Shown here: piece by piece, positions 46,292 to 56,021 of the stretch
Layout: each line of letters opens with the position of its first letter
How positions within the stretch are numbered: position 1 is the stretch's first letter
Source of the DNA: an uncultured Lachnospiraceae bacterium
GTDB lineage: Bacteria > Bacillota > Clostridia > Lachnospirales > Lachnospiraceae
DNA length: 64,000 nt
Direction: 5' to 3'
Assembly (NCBI GenBank): GCA_902779305.1
Contig: CACZBD010000006.1
Span: 124,001-188,000 of the forward strand
The notes under the pieces: generated by a model
The model's input: the letters and a program-made list of their open reading frames with translations, nothing else
Told to the model about the DNA's origin: nothing
The model's database searches: none
Position numbers and translations under genes: made by a program

Positions 46292-46327
46292 ACAAAAAAA
46301 GAATACCGGTCATTGCTGACCGGCATT
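46292..46327 (-). terminator. Intrinsic terminator after the Ig-like surface protein
   Basis: A 12-bp stem with one mismatch (46300-46311 with 46316-46327, CCGGTCA/TGACCGG core) and a 4-base loop is followed on the minus strand by TTCTTTTTTT. It lies 30 bases after the stop codon. Confidence 0.93.
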
Positions 46328-46357
46328 CCGTTTTGCTTGTTCTGTGTGTATTTACGT

Positions 46358-49300
46358 TCACGGTTGCGGTTTGGGAACAGGCTTTTTGACGATCTTGAAC
46401 GTCAGTTTCTTGTCTCCGACATAATCGCCTTTCCCGCGGATGATGACCGTTGCCGTACCGGCATTGATATTTTTCTCATATCCGATGATCTCATAATCAA
46501 CATCAAGCGTAAGCGGAGTACTTCCGTCCTTCAGGTCCGCCAGATCCTCTGCCTCAAGAGAAATGCTCCTGCCGGTGTAATCCTGATCCGCGATCTTGCA
46601 TTTCGCGCTTGAAAGTGATGTTTTGCCTACACGGAACAGGCAGGTCTTTGCACCCTTATAGTTCTTCATTCCAAGAACCTTTACGCGAAGCGTCGTCCCC
46701 GGCTGAACAATAGCATCCTTGCCGACCGCTTCGCCCGCCTGATGTACACCATCTGCTACATGATAGAAGTAGAACAGTTCCTTATCATAATCTTTGCCTG
46801 CGGAAAGTGCTTTGCCGTTTGCATCTACGAGTTTGACTGTTGTCTTGTAGTTATTCTTTTTATTCTTATAGACCACATCATTCACATACATGGTCATGGA
46901 ATCGACACTCGTTCTGACGATGGTATAGTATCCAGTGATCTTTCCTTTGAAGCCGCCTTTGCCGGTAATGGTAAAGGTCGGTCTCTTCTTCAGGTTAGGA
47001 TCGTTCTTGTCTCCGACCGCCTTATTGTTGGAGAATTTGATCGTATAGTCTTCTCCTTCATAAAGATCCACACCGTCATACAGTACCCTGACATCCGGGT
47101 TCGAACCTGCAGCGTTGTAGGAAACTTCAGAAACGTTGTTTCTGAATCCGATCGTGATCCTTCTCTCGGCTTCATCTTCTTGGGAATCCGCTGTCATATC
47201 AAACGCTTCGATCTTGAATTTAACGCTTGCTGATCCGGTGTAATTGCCCTTCGCGATGACCTTCGCCGTTGCCGTGCCTGCGACATTGTTCTTGCTGTAG
47301 ACAACTTCATAGTCATGCTCCTGTGTGATATCACCGTATGCATCCGTTTCATCCGGTACTAATACCGTAGTACCGTCCTTCAAGGTAACGGTTACCTCAG
47401 GTTCAATGGCTTCACCCTCATAAGGATATTTGCCACCGGCAGGCAGATCGTTTATCTTAACCGTTGCTCCGGAAATGGAGGCCGGTTTGATCGTAAACTG
47501 CTTGGTTACTTCACCTGTAAAGCCGCTTCCTTCCTCTGCAGAAATGACAACCGTTGCCTGTCCGGCATCCGTATTATCCTGATAAGCAACTTCATATTTG
47601 CCCGGATCCACGATTTTACCGCCGTATTTTACGGAAACGGCAGGTTTCTGTTCTTCTCCGTTATAGGTCACAGGCTTGATATTGGCGACCGTACAGGATG
47701 TCATATGAACATTAGTGTTATTCAGATGCAGCTTGATATCTTTTGTTCCTGTAAAGTCATTTTCGCCTTCGATCCGGATCGTCCACTCTCCCTGAACTTT
47801 GTAAGCGCCATCATTATCATCCGGATAGGAAACCGTGAAATCAGTCTTGTTTTTCAGTGCTTTTCCGTTCCATGTAACTACAGGAACCGGCTTCTGTACG
47901 CTGCCATTCACTACGCTGTACAGATCCGCAGCAACCGCATCGCTGATCGAAGCCTTGTTGATGGTAAATAACTGCTCCAGAGTTCCGCTGTAATTGTTCT
48001 TGAACGTTACCGTGACGGCCGGCGACTTCTTATCTCCGGCTACAGCAGTATACGACTTGGTGTTGTTTTTGTAAGTGATCGTATAATCCGTTCCGTTTTT
48101 CAGCAATTTCTTATGATCGTAAACCCTGATCTCCGGCTTGATCGCAGATCCCGTGTAGTCCTGATCCGCGACAGTGCTCATCCAGAGTTTGTTCTCAACA
48201 CTTGCTGCGCCATCAGCAAACTGCTCCTGATCTGCAACGTTCACATCGCCCCAGCTGTCCTCTGCGGTTTCCCGTTCGGATTCAAAGAAGAAAGTCTTCT
48301 TCTCACTTTCAATCCCATCATCATTTACTGACCACGCACGAATGATGATCAGACCGTAGCGGGTATGCGCCAGCATGTCATCATCCACTACGATCGGGCC
48401 GTCATATGTCATCTCTGTAGCATAAAGGTTTTCTCCCGGATTCACCAGATAGTGGATACTGCCTTCCGGTGCGCTGAGCAGGATCTTATCGCCTTTGGAC
48501 AGTGCGGTTTTTCCGCCTTGTGCGGTTGCATTCGGAACGCCAACGATCGCGTTGACCGTCACGGTAGTGTTGATCGGCGTATAACTCTCCGTTGCGAGTT
48601 CGTCATCCCCCATCATTGGCTGAATGACGGCCGTTCCGCCTTTTAAGGCCTTTACCTGTCCGGTGCTGCTAACGGATGCAACTTGCGGATCGCTTGATTC
48701 CCAGGAAGTGGCATTCACATATTTCTTCTGTTTATTATCATAGATCTTCAGCGTCTTTGTATCTCCGGCATCCAGCGTAAAACCGGGCGTGTCGGAAAGT
48801 TCATACCTGTTCTTGACGGTGACCTTAGCCTCTGCCGACAGATCATAAACTGTAGATTCCGCTTTGATCGTATATTCCTGTTCGCCCTCATCGGCCGTAT
48901 AACGATATACTTTAAACGTGATCGTCGCCGTGGATCTCTTGGGATCTGTAATCTTAAGACTGCTGTCTGTCGAGATCTCACTTACCTTGACATTGATATC
49001 GTCAGTGACCTTCTGATCGCCTTTCCAGACACTGACCGTCACGCCGGGATAAGCGCCGGACACATCCGGCTTCAGTGTCAGGGAAACTTCATCACCATAG
49101 CAGGTTTGCGTTGCTGCAGGCGTAAATGATAAAGCTGACGGCACCTTTTCGGGATTGATCGTAATCACGGTCGATTCGGCGACTTCCGGATCGGATACCG
49201 ATGTTGCGGTAACGATCACCTGCTTGATCGCAGTCTTTCCAAGAAGGTTAACAATAAGCTTAGCCGACTGGGAATCAGGTGCCACTGCAAGATCGATCCC

Positions 49301-51289
49301 GTTATCCGTGTTTGCAAGCAGATTGGCTTCGTCTTTATCCGTAACAGTCCATGTCAGTTTCCGGTCCACACTGTCTCCGGCCGGCGAAACGGTTGCTTTG
49401 ATCAAGGTCTCGGAATATGCTTCCACGGTACTTGCCACAGGCTTCAGGCTGACCCCTGTTACCGCCGTGGCATCCGTCAAAGTCACTGTTTTTTCATCAG
49501 AAATCTCGTGGCCATCCTCATCGTAATTGCTTGCCGATGTCGCGCGGACCTTCAATTCAAGATTCCCGACATCTTCTTTCGCTGCGTTGACCGTCAGTTC
49601 TCCGACCGTTACAGCGCCTTTTGTACTGACTGTTTTAACACCTGCCAGGCCATCCGTTACCTGCGTGAAATCTTCCTCACCGGCACGTTTTGCATATACG
49701 GACCAGTTCACCTGTTGGTTGACATTTGTTTCAGGAGAAACCTTAGCCGTGAATTTTGTTTTCGAAATGCGCTGTACTTTAGCTATATTTTTATCAACCG
49801 TCAGAGAAACGCTTTCAACCGGATTGACCACTCTGACCTTGATCAGCCTTTTGACCGCAGGATTGTCCTTGGCCGATACCGTGATCGTTGCGGAACCGAT
49901 TGTCTTCGGCCGGAGTATTCCGTTCTCATCTACGAATGCAATACCCGGTTTATCGGAAGAAAATTCAAGTTCATAACCGCTCGTAAGCCTTTCTCTTCCC
50001 GTAATAGCACGCGGATTAGCCACGTAAACCTTGGCACTGTTATACAGATCGATCCCTGTTTCATCATTGATCAACAAATTGTCCGCAGACGTATGAATGG
50101 AACGATCATAGTCGATCATAACAATATCGGGAACGATGGTAGTTCCACTCAAACTGCAGGTTTCTACTCTCTCATCGTTGATGATCCCACTGACCATTTG
50201 CTTTTCAATCAGTAATATCCTTTTGGGGTCATTGGTGCTCGTATATGAAATCTCAAATACTTCATCATCGATTTCGGCATTGCAGTGATTTTGAACGCTT
50301 AAGTCAGGTGAACATTTGTATACATAGTCAATCTGAAGGATCCTGTTACCATTTCCTTCGAATCCGGACAGGTCAAAATCATCCTCGATCGTTATCGGAT
50401 ACTTCTGTTCGTTGTTATTAAGTTCTTCCTGATTCTGACATTTCAGATAAACATTCAAAAAACCGAAAACTCCATAAGCCGTTCCTTCAGAAATGCTTAA
50501 TTTGGGCATTTTACCGTCTTCGCAATAAAGAAAATCTACTGAAAGCAAGCAATCCTGGACATTCAGTTCCGTATCGCCGGATACATGAAGCGAACTGATA
50601 CCGGTTGCCGGAGTATACCCTTCTTCCGCATCTGTACGAACAAATTTAACCTTACTGTTTTTCAACACAAGATTTCTGCGTAAATAACAATTTTTAAACT
50701 GAACAGCATTCGTGTTATTCAGATCCAGCGTGATATTCAGACCCGTCTTTTCAACGGAAAGGAAGCCGTCATTCCCGACATCGGTAAGGCCTTCAAATAC
50801 AAGATTTCCTGTGTAAGTGCTCGAACACTTAAATGTCAGGCTGCTGATATTGTCCCGGTTATGTCTGCCGGAATTATCTGAATTCCATGTCAGATTCTTC
50901 ACAACGGTTGCATCAACCGTAACATCCTGTTTCGGATCATTGATGGTCACTACGACATCAACCGTGTTGTCTTCAGTATTCAAAGTTCCGTTGATGAACT
51001 GAAAAACCTCATCAATAGAATTAAAAGCTTTACTCACCTGATGTTCTCCATCCGGATCGTAAAATACGCTGACGGAAAACGGCTTCTGACTCGTGAGTTT
51101 TTCATCCACAACCTCTTCCGTTTCAGCAGCCTCTTCCGGTACAGCTTCAAGTTCCGCTTCGGAAGTTACCTCTTCTACAGTCTCTGCTTCAGCCGTTTCT
51201 TCTTCCGCAAACACTGTCATGCCGGTGCCGGAAAATACCATTGCCCAGCACAGCAGGACTGCTACCAGTTTCATCCATTCTTTTCTCAT
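46358..51289 (-). CDS. Giant secreted Ig-like repeat surface protein
   Basis: 1643 residues. A signal peptide ends near VFAEEE, followed by an acidic Glu/Ala-rich stretch. Residues about 70-400 look like a beta-helix of short strands with Asn ladders. Several bacterial Ig-like (Big_2 type) domains follow, for example the module with LRPKTIGSATITVSAKDN and those with VSLTVDKN and VSLKPVAS starts. From about residue 1080 there are seven repeats of roughly 75-95 residues with the pattern YTG ... G-DY-V-Y-NN ... G-ATV-I-G-G-Y-G. The C-terminus is KKPVPKPQP, without sortase motif, SLH or choline-binding repeats. Likely an adhesin or cell-surface layer protein. It has its own promoter and terminator. 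Confidence 0.88.
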   Translation of the reverse strand: MRKEWMKLVAVLLCWAMVFSGTGMTVFAEEETAEAETVEEVTSEAELEAVPEEAAETEEVVDEKLTSQKPFSVSVFYDPDGEHQVSKAFNSIDEVFQFINGTLNTEDNTVDVVVTINDPKQDVTVDATVVKNLTWNSDNSGRHNRDNISSLTFKCSSTYTGNLVFEGLTDVGNDGFLSVEKTGLNITLDLNNTNAVQFKNCYLRRNLVLKNSKVKFVRTDAEEGYTPATGISSLHVSGDTELNVQDCLLSVDFLYCEDGKMPKLSISEGTAYGVFGFLNVYLKCQNQEELNNNEQKYPITIEDDFDLSGFEGNGNRILQIDYVYKCSPDLSVQNHCNAEIDDEVFEISYTSTNDPKRILLIEKQMVSGIINDERVETCSLSGTTIVPDIVMIDYDRSIHTSADNLLINDETGIDLYNSAKVYVANPRAITGRERLTSGYELEFSSDKPGIAFVDENGILRPKTIGSATITVSAKDNPAVKRLIKVRVVNPVESVSLTVDKNIAKVQRISKTKFTAKVSPETNVNQQVNWSVYAKRAGEEDFTQVTDGLAGVKTVSTKGAVTVGELTVNAAKEDVGNLELKVRATSASNYDEDGHEISDEKTVTLTDATAVTGVSLKPVASTVEAYSETLIKATVSPAGDSVDRKLTWTVTDKDEANLLANTDNGIDLAVAPDSQSAKLIVNLLGKTAIKQVIVTATSVSDPEVAESTVITINPEKVPSALSFTPAATQTCYGDEVSLTLKPDVSGAYPGVTVSVWKGDQKVTDDINVKVSEISTDSSLKITDPKRSTATITFKVYRYTADEGEQEYTIKAESTVYDLSAEAKVTVKNRYELSDTPGFTLDAGDTKTLKIYDNKQKKYVNATSWESSDPQVASVSSTGQVKALKGGTAVIQPMMGDDELATESYTPINTTVTVNAIVGVPNATAQGGKTALSKGDKILLSAPEGSIHYLVNPGENLYATEMTYDGPIVVDDDMLAHTRYGLIIIRAWSVNDDGIESEKKTFFFESERETAEDSWGDVNVADQEQFADGAASVENKLWMSTVADQDYTGSAIKPEIRVYDHKKLLKNGTDYTITYKNNTKSYTAVAGDKKSPAVTVTFKNNYSGTLEQLFTINKASISDAVAADLYSVVNGSVQKPVPVVTWNGKALKNKTDFTVSYPDDNDGAYKVQGEWTIRIEGENDFTGTKDIKLHLNNTNVHMTSCTVANIKPVTYNGEEQKPAVSVKYGGKIVDPGKYEVAYQDNTDAGQATVVISAEEGSGFTGEVTKQFTIKPASISGATVKINDLPAGGKYPYEGEAIEPEVTVTLKDGTTVLVPDETDAYGDITQEHDYEVVYSKNNVAGTATAKVIAKGNYTGSASVKFKIEAFDMTADSQEDEAERRITIGFRNNVSEVSYNAAGSNPDVRVLYDGVDLYEGEDYTIKFSNNKAVGDKNDPNLKKRPTFTITGKGGFKGKITGYYTIVRTSVDSMTMYVNDVVYKNKKNNYKTTVKLVDANGKALSAGKDYDKELFYFYHVADGVHQAGEAVGKDAIVQPGTTLRVKVLGMKNYKGAKTCLFRVGKTSLSSAKCKIADQDYTGRSISLEAEDLADLKDGSTPLTLDVDYEIIGYEKNINAGTATVIIRGKGDYVGDKKLTFKIVKKPVPKPQP

Positions 51290-51350
51290 TTTTTCTTCTC
51301 CGCTTTTCTTTATTTTCGGTGACGATTTGTCACATTTGCAGCTAAATGTA

Positions 51351-51380
51351 ATTCTATCACTTTGCGTTCATGGATGTCAA
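51351..51380 (-). promoter_or_regulatory. Strong predicted promoter of the Ig-like protein gene
   Basis: Minus-strand TTGACA (51375-51380, consensus), 18-base spacer, TAGAAT (51351-51356). The start should be near 51344, giving a 55-nt leader with a small GTGAC/GTCAC hairpin (51320-51334). Confidence 0.75.
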
Positions 51381-51401
51381 TCTTTTGTCATCTGTATCCA
51401 T

Positions 51402-51432
51402 AAAACAGGAAGCCTCAGATTCGGCTTCCTGT
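51402..51432 (-). terminator. Intrinsic terminator after the PAS chemoreceptor gene
   Basis: Perfect 10-bp stem ACAGGAAGCC/GGCTTCCTGT (51405-51414 with 51423-51432), 8-base loop, followed on the minus strand by TTTTA. It is 64 bases after the stop. Confidence 0.82.
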
Positions 51433-51496
51433 CAGGCACTGCTTTTTAGGATCATGACTACTGTCAGAATATCATCCTGTTTCTATCCTTGGACAA

Positions 51497-52909
51497 TTAC
51501 TTATACAGTGTTGCGGCCATCTCTGCGATCTCATCCGCTGCGGCATGCAACTCGTCGATCGTGGAATCGATGGATGCCATTTCCTGGTTCTCTACGGAAA
51601 TACTGTCGCTGATCTGCGTGATCTTCTCGAGGATTCCCTTAACTGCATTGTTCATATTCGTTAAGATCTCCGAAATATGTCCGGTCGTTTCTTTGGTGGA
51701 ATTGGACAGATTCTGCACTTCCGTTGCCACGACCGCAAAGCCTCTGCCGGCTTCTCCCGCGCGCGCCGCTTCGATACTTGCATTCAGCGACAACAGGTTT
51801 GTCTGGTCGGCAATGCTCTGAATGCTGCCGATGATCTCCATGGATGCATCAACTGCCTGTTCGATGCTCTTGGCGGATTCGGTAACTTCCTCCTGCTTGG
51901 CAGCAACATCATTCATCTGCTCCGCTGCCAGATCGACCGTCTTGGCGATCTCTGTGATACCTTTTCGAAGCGATTCGATGTTCGGCGCCATCTCAGTCTG
52001 AAACTTGAGCTGGTTGTTTTTCTCTTCCGTAATATCCAAAATGGTTCCGGCAGCCATGAGCGGTGTGGTCCTGTCCGGAGACCATACAACCATGCTGGAT
52101 GCCCTTACCCAGATGTAGTCACCTTTCTTATGGAGCATTCTGTATTCCATGTCAAAAACGGTCGCACCGGTAGGATCGGACAACTGTTTTCCCATTGCAG
52201 CCGATGCTTCTGCGACATCATCCGGATGCATCTTGGTGATCCAGGAGGACATGACATCGGGAAAATCGATCGAACTGGAATATCCGAGGATCTTCTTGAA
52301 CTGGTCGGAAAATACCATCGGGGATGTAGGATCGTCGATCTTATAATTTACCAGATCCATACTCCAGCTTCCTTCCAGCATCATCTGTTCTACTGCGCCC
52401 TGGCGTCTCTGACTGATCTCGAGTGTTGCCTTGGTCTCTTCCTGATCCTGGATATCCATAAAGGTTCCGATGAAGAATTCAGGCTTTCCGTTCGGTTTTC
52501 TTACACATTCGCCCGCCGCGTGACAGAGTCTGTATTCGCCGCTTTTGGTCAGGAGCCTGTAATCAATGTCATACTTCGCATTTTTATCTGCTACGGCTTT
52601 TCCGTAGGCATCCAGAACTCTTTCGAGATCGTCCGGGTGAATGATCTTGGCCAGACCATCCAGAACATCCGGCAGTTCATCCTTGGAATAGCCGAGCGCT
52701 CTTCTCATCTCATCGGTAAAATGAACGCCGGACTGGTTTCCTTCTTCATCAAAATAAGCGATCCATATGGACAGATGAGACGAATTGTTTACCGAACGGA
52801 GCATGCGGTAATTCCTGTCCGCCGTATATTTCAGTTCCTCGATCTCTTTTTGCAGGGCTTCGATCTGAGCCTGCGCATCCTGTCCCGCCTTTGCTTTTTT
52901 ATTGAACAT
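51497..52909 (-). CDS. Soluble PAS-PAS methyl-accepting chemotaxis-type protein
   Basis: About 470 residues without membrane helices. A short N-terminal coiled coil precedes two PAS domains with PAC motifs (about 40-165 and 170-300). The second has [16 protein letters not shown] and the first the related [16 protein letters not shown] short signalling domain (about 330-460) contains [33 protein letters not shown], the CheA/CheW-contact tip (quoted in parts: [19 protein letters not shown]). It is shorter than standard receptor hairpins. It could signal to chemotaxis or another CheA-like path; no che genes are near. AGGAGG sets the ATG at 52909. Confidence 0.88.
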   Translation of the reverse strand: MFNKKAKAGQDAQAQIEALQKEIEELKYTADRNYRMLRSVNNSSHLSIWIAYFDEEGNQSGVHFTDEMRRALGYSKDELPDVLDGLAKIIHPDDLERVLDAYGKAVADKNAKYDIDYRLLTKSGEYRLCHAAGECVRKPNGKPEFFIGTFMDIQDQEETKATLEISQRRQGAVEQMMLEGSWSMDLVNYKIDDPTSPMVFSDQFKKILGYSSSIDFPDVMSSWITKMHPDDVAEASAAMGKQLSDPTGATVFDMEYRMLHKKGDYIWVRASSMVVWSPDRTTPLMAAGTILDITEEKNNQLKFQTEMAPNIESLRKGITEIAKTVDLAAEQMNDVAAKQEEVTESAKSIEQAVDASMEIIGSIQSIADQTNLLSLNASIEAARAGEAGRGFAVVATEVQNLSNSTKETTGHISEILTNMNNAVKGILEKITQISDSISVENQEMASIDSTIDELHAAADEIAEMAATLYK

Positions 52910-53057
52910 GAAACACCTCCTATGCCTTTCCTGCTTTGTGTGCGTTTTCATACTGCCTGCATGGAAAGCTGGAAGTATGATATATTTCGTAGTTACAGTT
53001 TATGAAATTTTCTGACAATTTACAAGCCATTTTGGACTAAATGTCACAAAAAACAGT

Positions 53058-53525
53058 TCAGGCGTATACTTCCTTGGCAAGATTGAATGCCGCCCACGCT
53101 TTCGGCCAGCCGGCATAAAAAGCCGTATGCGTAATTACCGCCGCCATTTCTTTCTGCGTGACGCCGTTCTTTTTGGCATTTTCGATATGATATTTCAGGG
53201 AACTGTCCGTGATCCCCTGCGCCATCAGCGCGACCACGGTAATGATCGACCGCGTCTTTAAGTCGATGTCCATGTTGTTCCAGTTTTCACCAAAAAGGAC
53301 ATCATCATTGAAATGAGCAAAATCCGGCGCAAATTTCCCGAGCGCATCCCGTCCCGCGGTCTGGACGATCTTTTCGGTGTCTTTGGAATCCGCGCCTATG
53401 TATTTTTCATATTGCTTTCTGAGCTTTTCCTGCTCACTTTTTTCAAGTCCCTCATAGATCAGTTTTGCCGCATCCATGGTCTGCGCCAGCTGTTTGATCG
53501 TAAAGAGCCACAACTCAAAACTCAT
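53058..53525 (-). CDS. Carboxymuconolactone decarboxylase (CMD) family protein
   Basis: 155 residues. The C-terminal two thirds match CMD proteins of the gamma-carboxymuconolactone decarboxylase type: TRSIITVVALMAQG, NAKKNGVTQKEMAAVITHTAFYAGWPKAW. The CxxC pair of the AhpD-like peroxidase branch is absent, so a thiol peroxidase role is unlikely. In anaerobes such proteins usually have no assigned reaction. The start has an unusually strong GGAGGAGGAGG box. A 15-bp palindrome lies over the predicted transcription start. Confidence 0.88.
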   Translation of the reverse strand: MSFELWLFTIKQLAQTMDAAKLIYEGLEKSEQEKLRKQYEKYIGADSKDTEKIVQTAGRDALGKFAPDFAHFNDDVLFGENWNNMDIDLKTRSIITVVALMAQGITDSSLKYHIENAKKNGVTQKEMAAVITHTAFYAGWPKAWAAFNLAKEVYA

Positions 53526-53579
53526 AGAACCTCCTCCTCCAGTTCCTGCTTCAGACAGGCCATGTTACCCCCAGGCCCC

Positions 53580-53626
53580 AAACAACGGTTGTTTATTATG
53601 GTAGCATAAGTAAGCAAAATAAGCAA
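53580..53626 (-). promoter_or_regulatory. Promoter and palindromic operator of the CMD gene
   Basis: Minus-strand TTGCTT (53621-53626), 17-base spacer, TACCAT (53598-53603). Immediately downstream is AAACAAC-G-GTTGTTT (53580-53594), a perfect palindrome at about +1 to +15, a classic repressor position. Confidence 0.6.
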
Positions 53627-53645
53627 AGAAGATTCACGGTCAGAT

Positions 53646-56000
53646 CTATCGTAAAACCCTGATATCCGTCAGCGCCACCTGGTCGCCGGTAAGCGAAGCA
53701 TAGATCCTGCTCTGCCCGTCAAGGATCGTCATTGTGCTTTCCATGCAGATCCCTAAGTTTTCGGCATTCATTCGGATCTTGTTCCCTTTTCTCTCAAAGG
53801 AAAGCGTACAGGTCACGCCCTCTTTATTGATCTCTTTCCACTGTTCCCACCCGGGAAAATCATCGCTTTTTCTCGTTTCGAATTTGATCTGCGCATATTC
53901 GTTGGACCCGTTGTCTTCCCCGTTCAGTTTGATCATGTCATATTCCCGGTAGTTTTCACCGTTAATGGTCCCGTCATCCGAATAAAACAGTATGATGTAA
54001 GGACAGTGCCACACCAGGTTGGCACCCGGCAGGCTCATGGTATGAAAGATGATCTGCGTCCGGTTTGTCAGTTCGATCCCTTCGGTATAGGCTGAGCGAG
54101 TCCGGTCGATCTGGATGTTCGGGATATCCGATTCCAAATGATCGGTATAACTGATCACATCTGCGATCCGCGGGATATCATCCGAGCCGGTCATTTTTCC
54201 GGTCTCTGTCACGGTGATGTCTCTGATCTCACAGCGCTCGCCCGTCAGGCCGATATAGGATGCCTTGGTGCTGTCGGGAAGCGCCATGACGATCTCTTTG
54301 GCATGGACGGGTCCCGTCATTTTCAGTCTCACATGATCCTCAAACCTTGCGGCAACGATCTCATATTCCGTTTCCTTCCAATCATCCGGTACCGGAAGTT
54401 CCGTAACCTCCGCCTTCCTGCCTGCAGTAACGACCATATGATCATCAAACCAGATCTCTCCGTACTCAAGATAATGATATTCCCGGATCGTCTTTTCATG
54501 ACTGTGTGTTCTTCTGTCATATGAATCAAACAGGATGATCGAAGGGGCGCTGAACGTGGCATCTTTTGACGGGATACAGACAAAGTGAATCCGCTTTTCC
54601 GCCTGTTCCACGGGGATCCCAACCGATACATGATCCCTGTATTCCACGCATGTCAACTCCGTTTCCGGTTTGGCCGCCTCGTCGGCCGGATTGTTTCCGC
54701 TTTCGGAATCAATGATCCTGACCATGATATTTGCAAATTGCGGATCGAATTCTTCTCCGGCGCCTTTGATGAAGCGTTCTCTTGCCACAAAGAACGGCCG
54801 CGCATCCCGGTATCTCTTTTTGGTCGTCATGGTCACAAACGCATCAGCGACCGCGATCAGTCTTGCGATCTCGGGGATCTCCTCTTTCTTCAGGCCGTCC
54901 GGATACCCTGTCCCGTTGTAGCGTTCGTGGCTGTATCTGGCAACTTCGCTCAAGTACGGATATTCCGTGATGTTTGATAAGATCTCGCTTCCGATCAGCG
55001 GCTTGTTCCTGATGGCTTCATAATCCCATTTCCCGGGATCTTCCTCATTTTTGATCACGCTGTCCGGGATGCCGATCATGCCGACATCATGAAGCAGCGC
55101 GGCATAGTAGATCTTCTCGCATTCCTCCGGATCTTTCCCGCTCATTTCAGCGATCTTTCTGGCATATTCCGCGATTTTTACCGCATTGCCTTTTGTAAAA
55201 TCATCCTTCTTCTCGACAGCGGAGACAAAAGCCGTCGCCGTCTGGTCAAACAGCCTCTGTAATTTGGCTTTCTCGCCCTCAACGTTTTTAAGTTCAACCG
55301 AATGCGTATGTTCGACCGCTTTGTTGATGTCGAGGTATGTAAAAATATACAGGGATATGGAAACCGCAACCAAGGACATGTTTACGATGGAGATCCCGTA
55401 GGTAAAGATCTGCAGGATCCCGCAAAAGATCGGGACAAAAATATAAAGCACCAGAGAACTGTAGATCAGTTTTCTGAATGATCTTTTGTAGTTTCTGATG
55501 ACAGTATATTGAAGGATCGGACAGATCACGGGAACGATATAGGCGATCAGAAAGCCCGGCCCTCTGTGGTATCTGTTTGTATCATCAAAATAATAGTACA
55601 GGCCCGTAGCAGCGGAGATCACGGCAAGCAGCATTCCGCCGGCGCATAAGATCCTGACCAGATTCAGTCTTTTGGGAACAAAGGACAGTTTTCCCTCGTC
55701 CGTCAGAAGATCGATCAGATACAGATCGAACACATATACAATGGCAGAGGTCAGAAAGAATACCAGGAAGTTACTGACTCTGACCATCAGAAATCCTTTG
55801 GGAGACTGCACGCCCGAAAAAAGATAGGCCAGTCTGTCAAACCAGAGCAGAAAGAACGCGATCAGTTCCATCAGGATCAGGATCCGCTTTCTTTTTGGAG
55901 TGATAAACTGCGTAAAAACCAGCAGAAACACCATGGTCAGGCAGCCGCCGCAAAGAACCAGCATGATATTCAATTGATGTGCCTTGATCAGTTCCATCAT
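53646..56000 (-). CDS. Membrane HD-GYP protein with C-terminal beta-sandwich region
   Basis: 784 residues. About seven or eight membrane helices (to 230), a coiled coil, then an HD-GYP domain (about 255-430). The HD pair is His304/Asp305 in LLHDVGMIGIPD, and the GYP motif is GTGYPDG near 362. The HD-GYP core is shorter than usual after the GYP motif. The last 340 residues form two beta-rich modules, the second resembling a laminarinase/lectin fold (WHCPYIILFYSDDG, FERKGNKIRMNAENLG). HD-GYP proteins hydrolyse c-di-GMP; the tail may bind a ligand. It sits 21 bases after another HD-GYP gene, same operon. Confidence 0.85.
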   Translation of the reverse strand: MMELIKAHQLNIMLVLCGGCLTMVFLLVFTQFITPKRKRILILMELIAFFLLWFDRLAYLFSGVQSPKGFLMVRVSNFLVFFLTSAIVYVFDLYLIDLLTDEGKLSFVPKRLNLVRILCAGGMLLAVISAATGLYYYFDDTNRYHRGPGFLIAYIVPVICPILQYTVIRNYKRSFRKLIYSSLVLYIFVPIFCGILQIFTYGISIVNMSLVAVSISLYIFTYLDINKAVEHTHSVELKNVEGEKAKLQRLFDQTATAFVSAVEKKDDFTKGNAVKIAEYARKIAEMSGKDPEECEKIYYAALLHDVGMIGIPDSVIKNEEDPGKWDYEAIRNKPLIGSEILSNITEYPYLSEVARYSHERYNGTGYPDGLKKEEIPEIARLIAVADAFVTMTTKKRYRDARPFFVARERFIKGAGEEFDPQFANIMVRIIDSESGNNPADEAAKPETELTCVEYRDHVSVGIPVEQAEKRIHFVCIPSKDATFSAPSIILFDSYDRRTHSHEKTIREYHYLEYGEIWFDDHMVVTAGRKAEVTELPVPDDWKETEYEIVAARFEDHVRLKMTGPVHAKEIVMALPDSTKASYIGLTGERCEIRDITVTETGKMTGSDDIPRIADVISYTDHLESDIPNIQIDRTRSAYTEGIELTNRTQIIFHTMSLPGANLVWHCPYIILFYSDDGTINGENYREYDMIKLNGEDNGSNEYAQIKFETRKSDDFPGWEQWKEINKEGVTCTLSFERKGNKIRMNAENLGICMESTMTILDGQSRIYASLTGDQVALTDIRVLR

Positions 56001-56021
56001 CTGTTATTTCTCCCTTATCCC

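Noticed and set aside
51677..53005. A 442-codon open frame on the plus strand, antisense to the chemoreceptor gene
   Set aside because: It mirrors the PAS/MCP gene, whose protein has clear domains; the antisense product shows none.
52910..53057. Sigma-28 (flagellar) promoter before the PAS chemoreceptor
   Set aside because: TAAA with a 15-base spacer is present, but the -10 part does not match; a housekeeping TTGTAA-17-TAAACT is about as likely, so I make no call.
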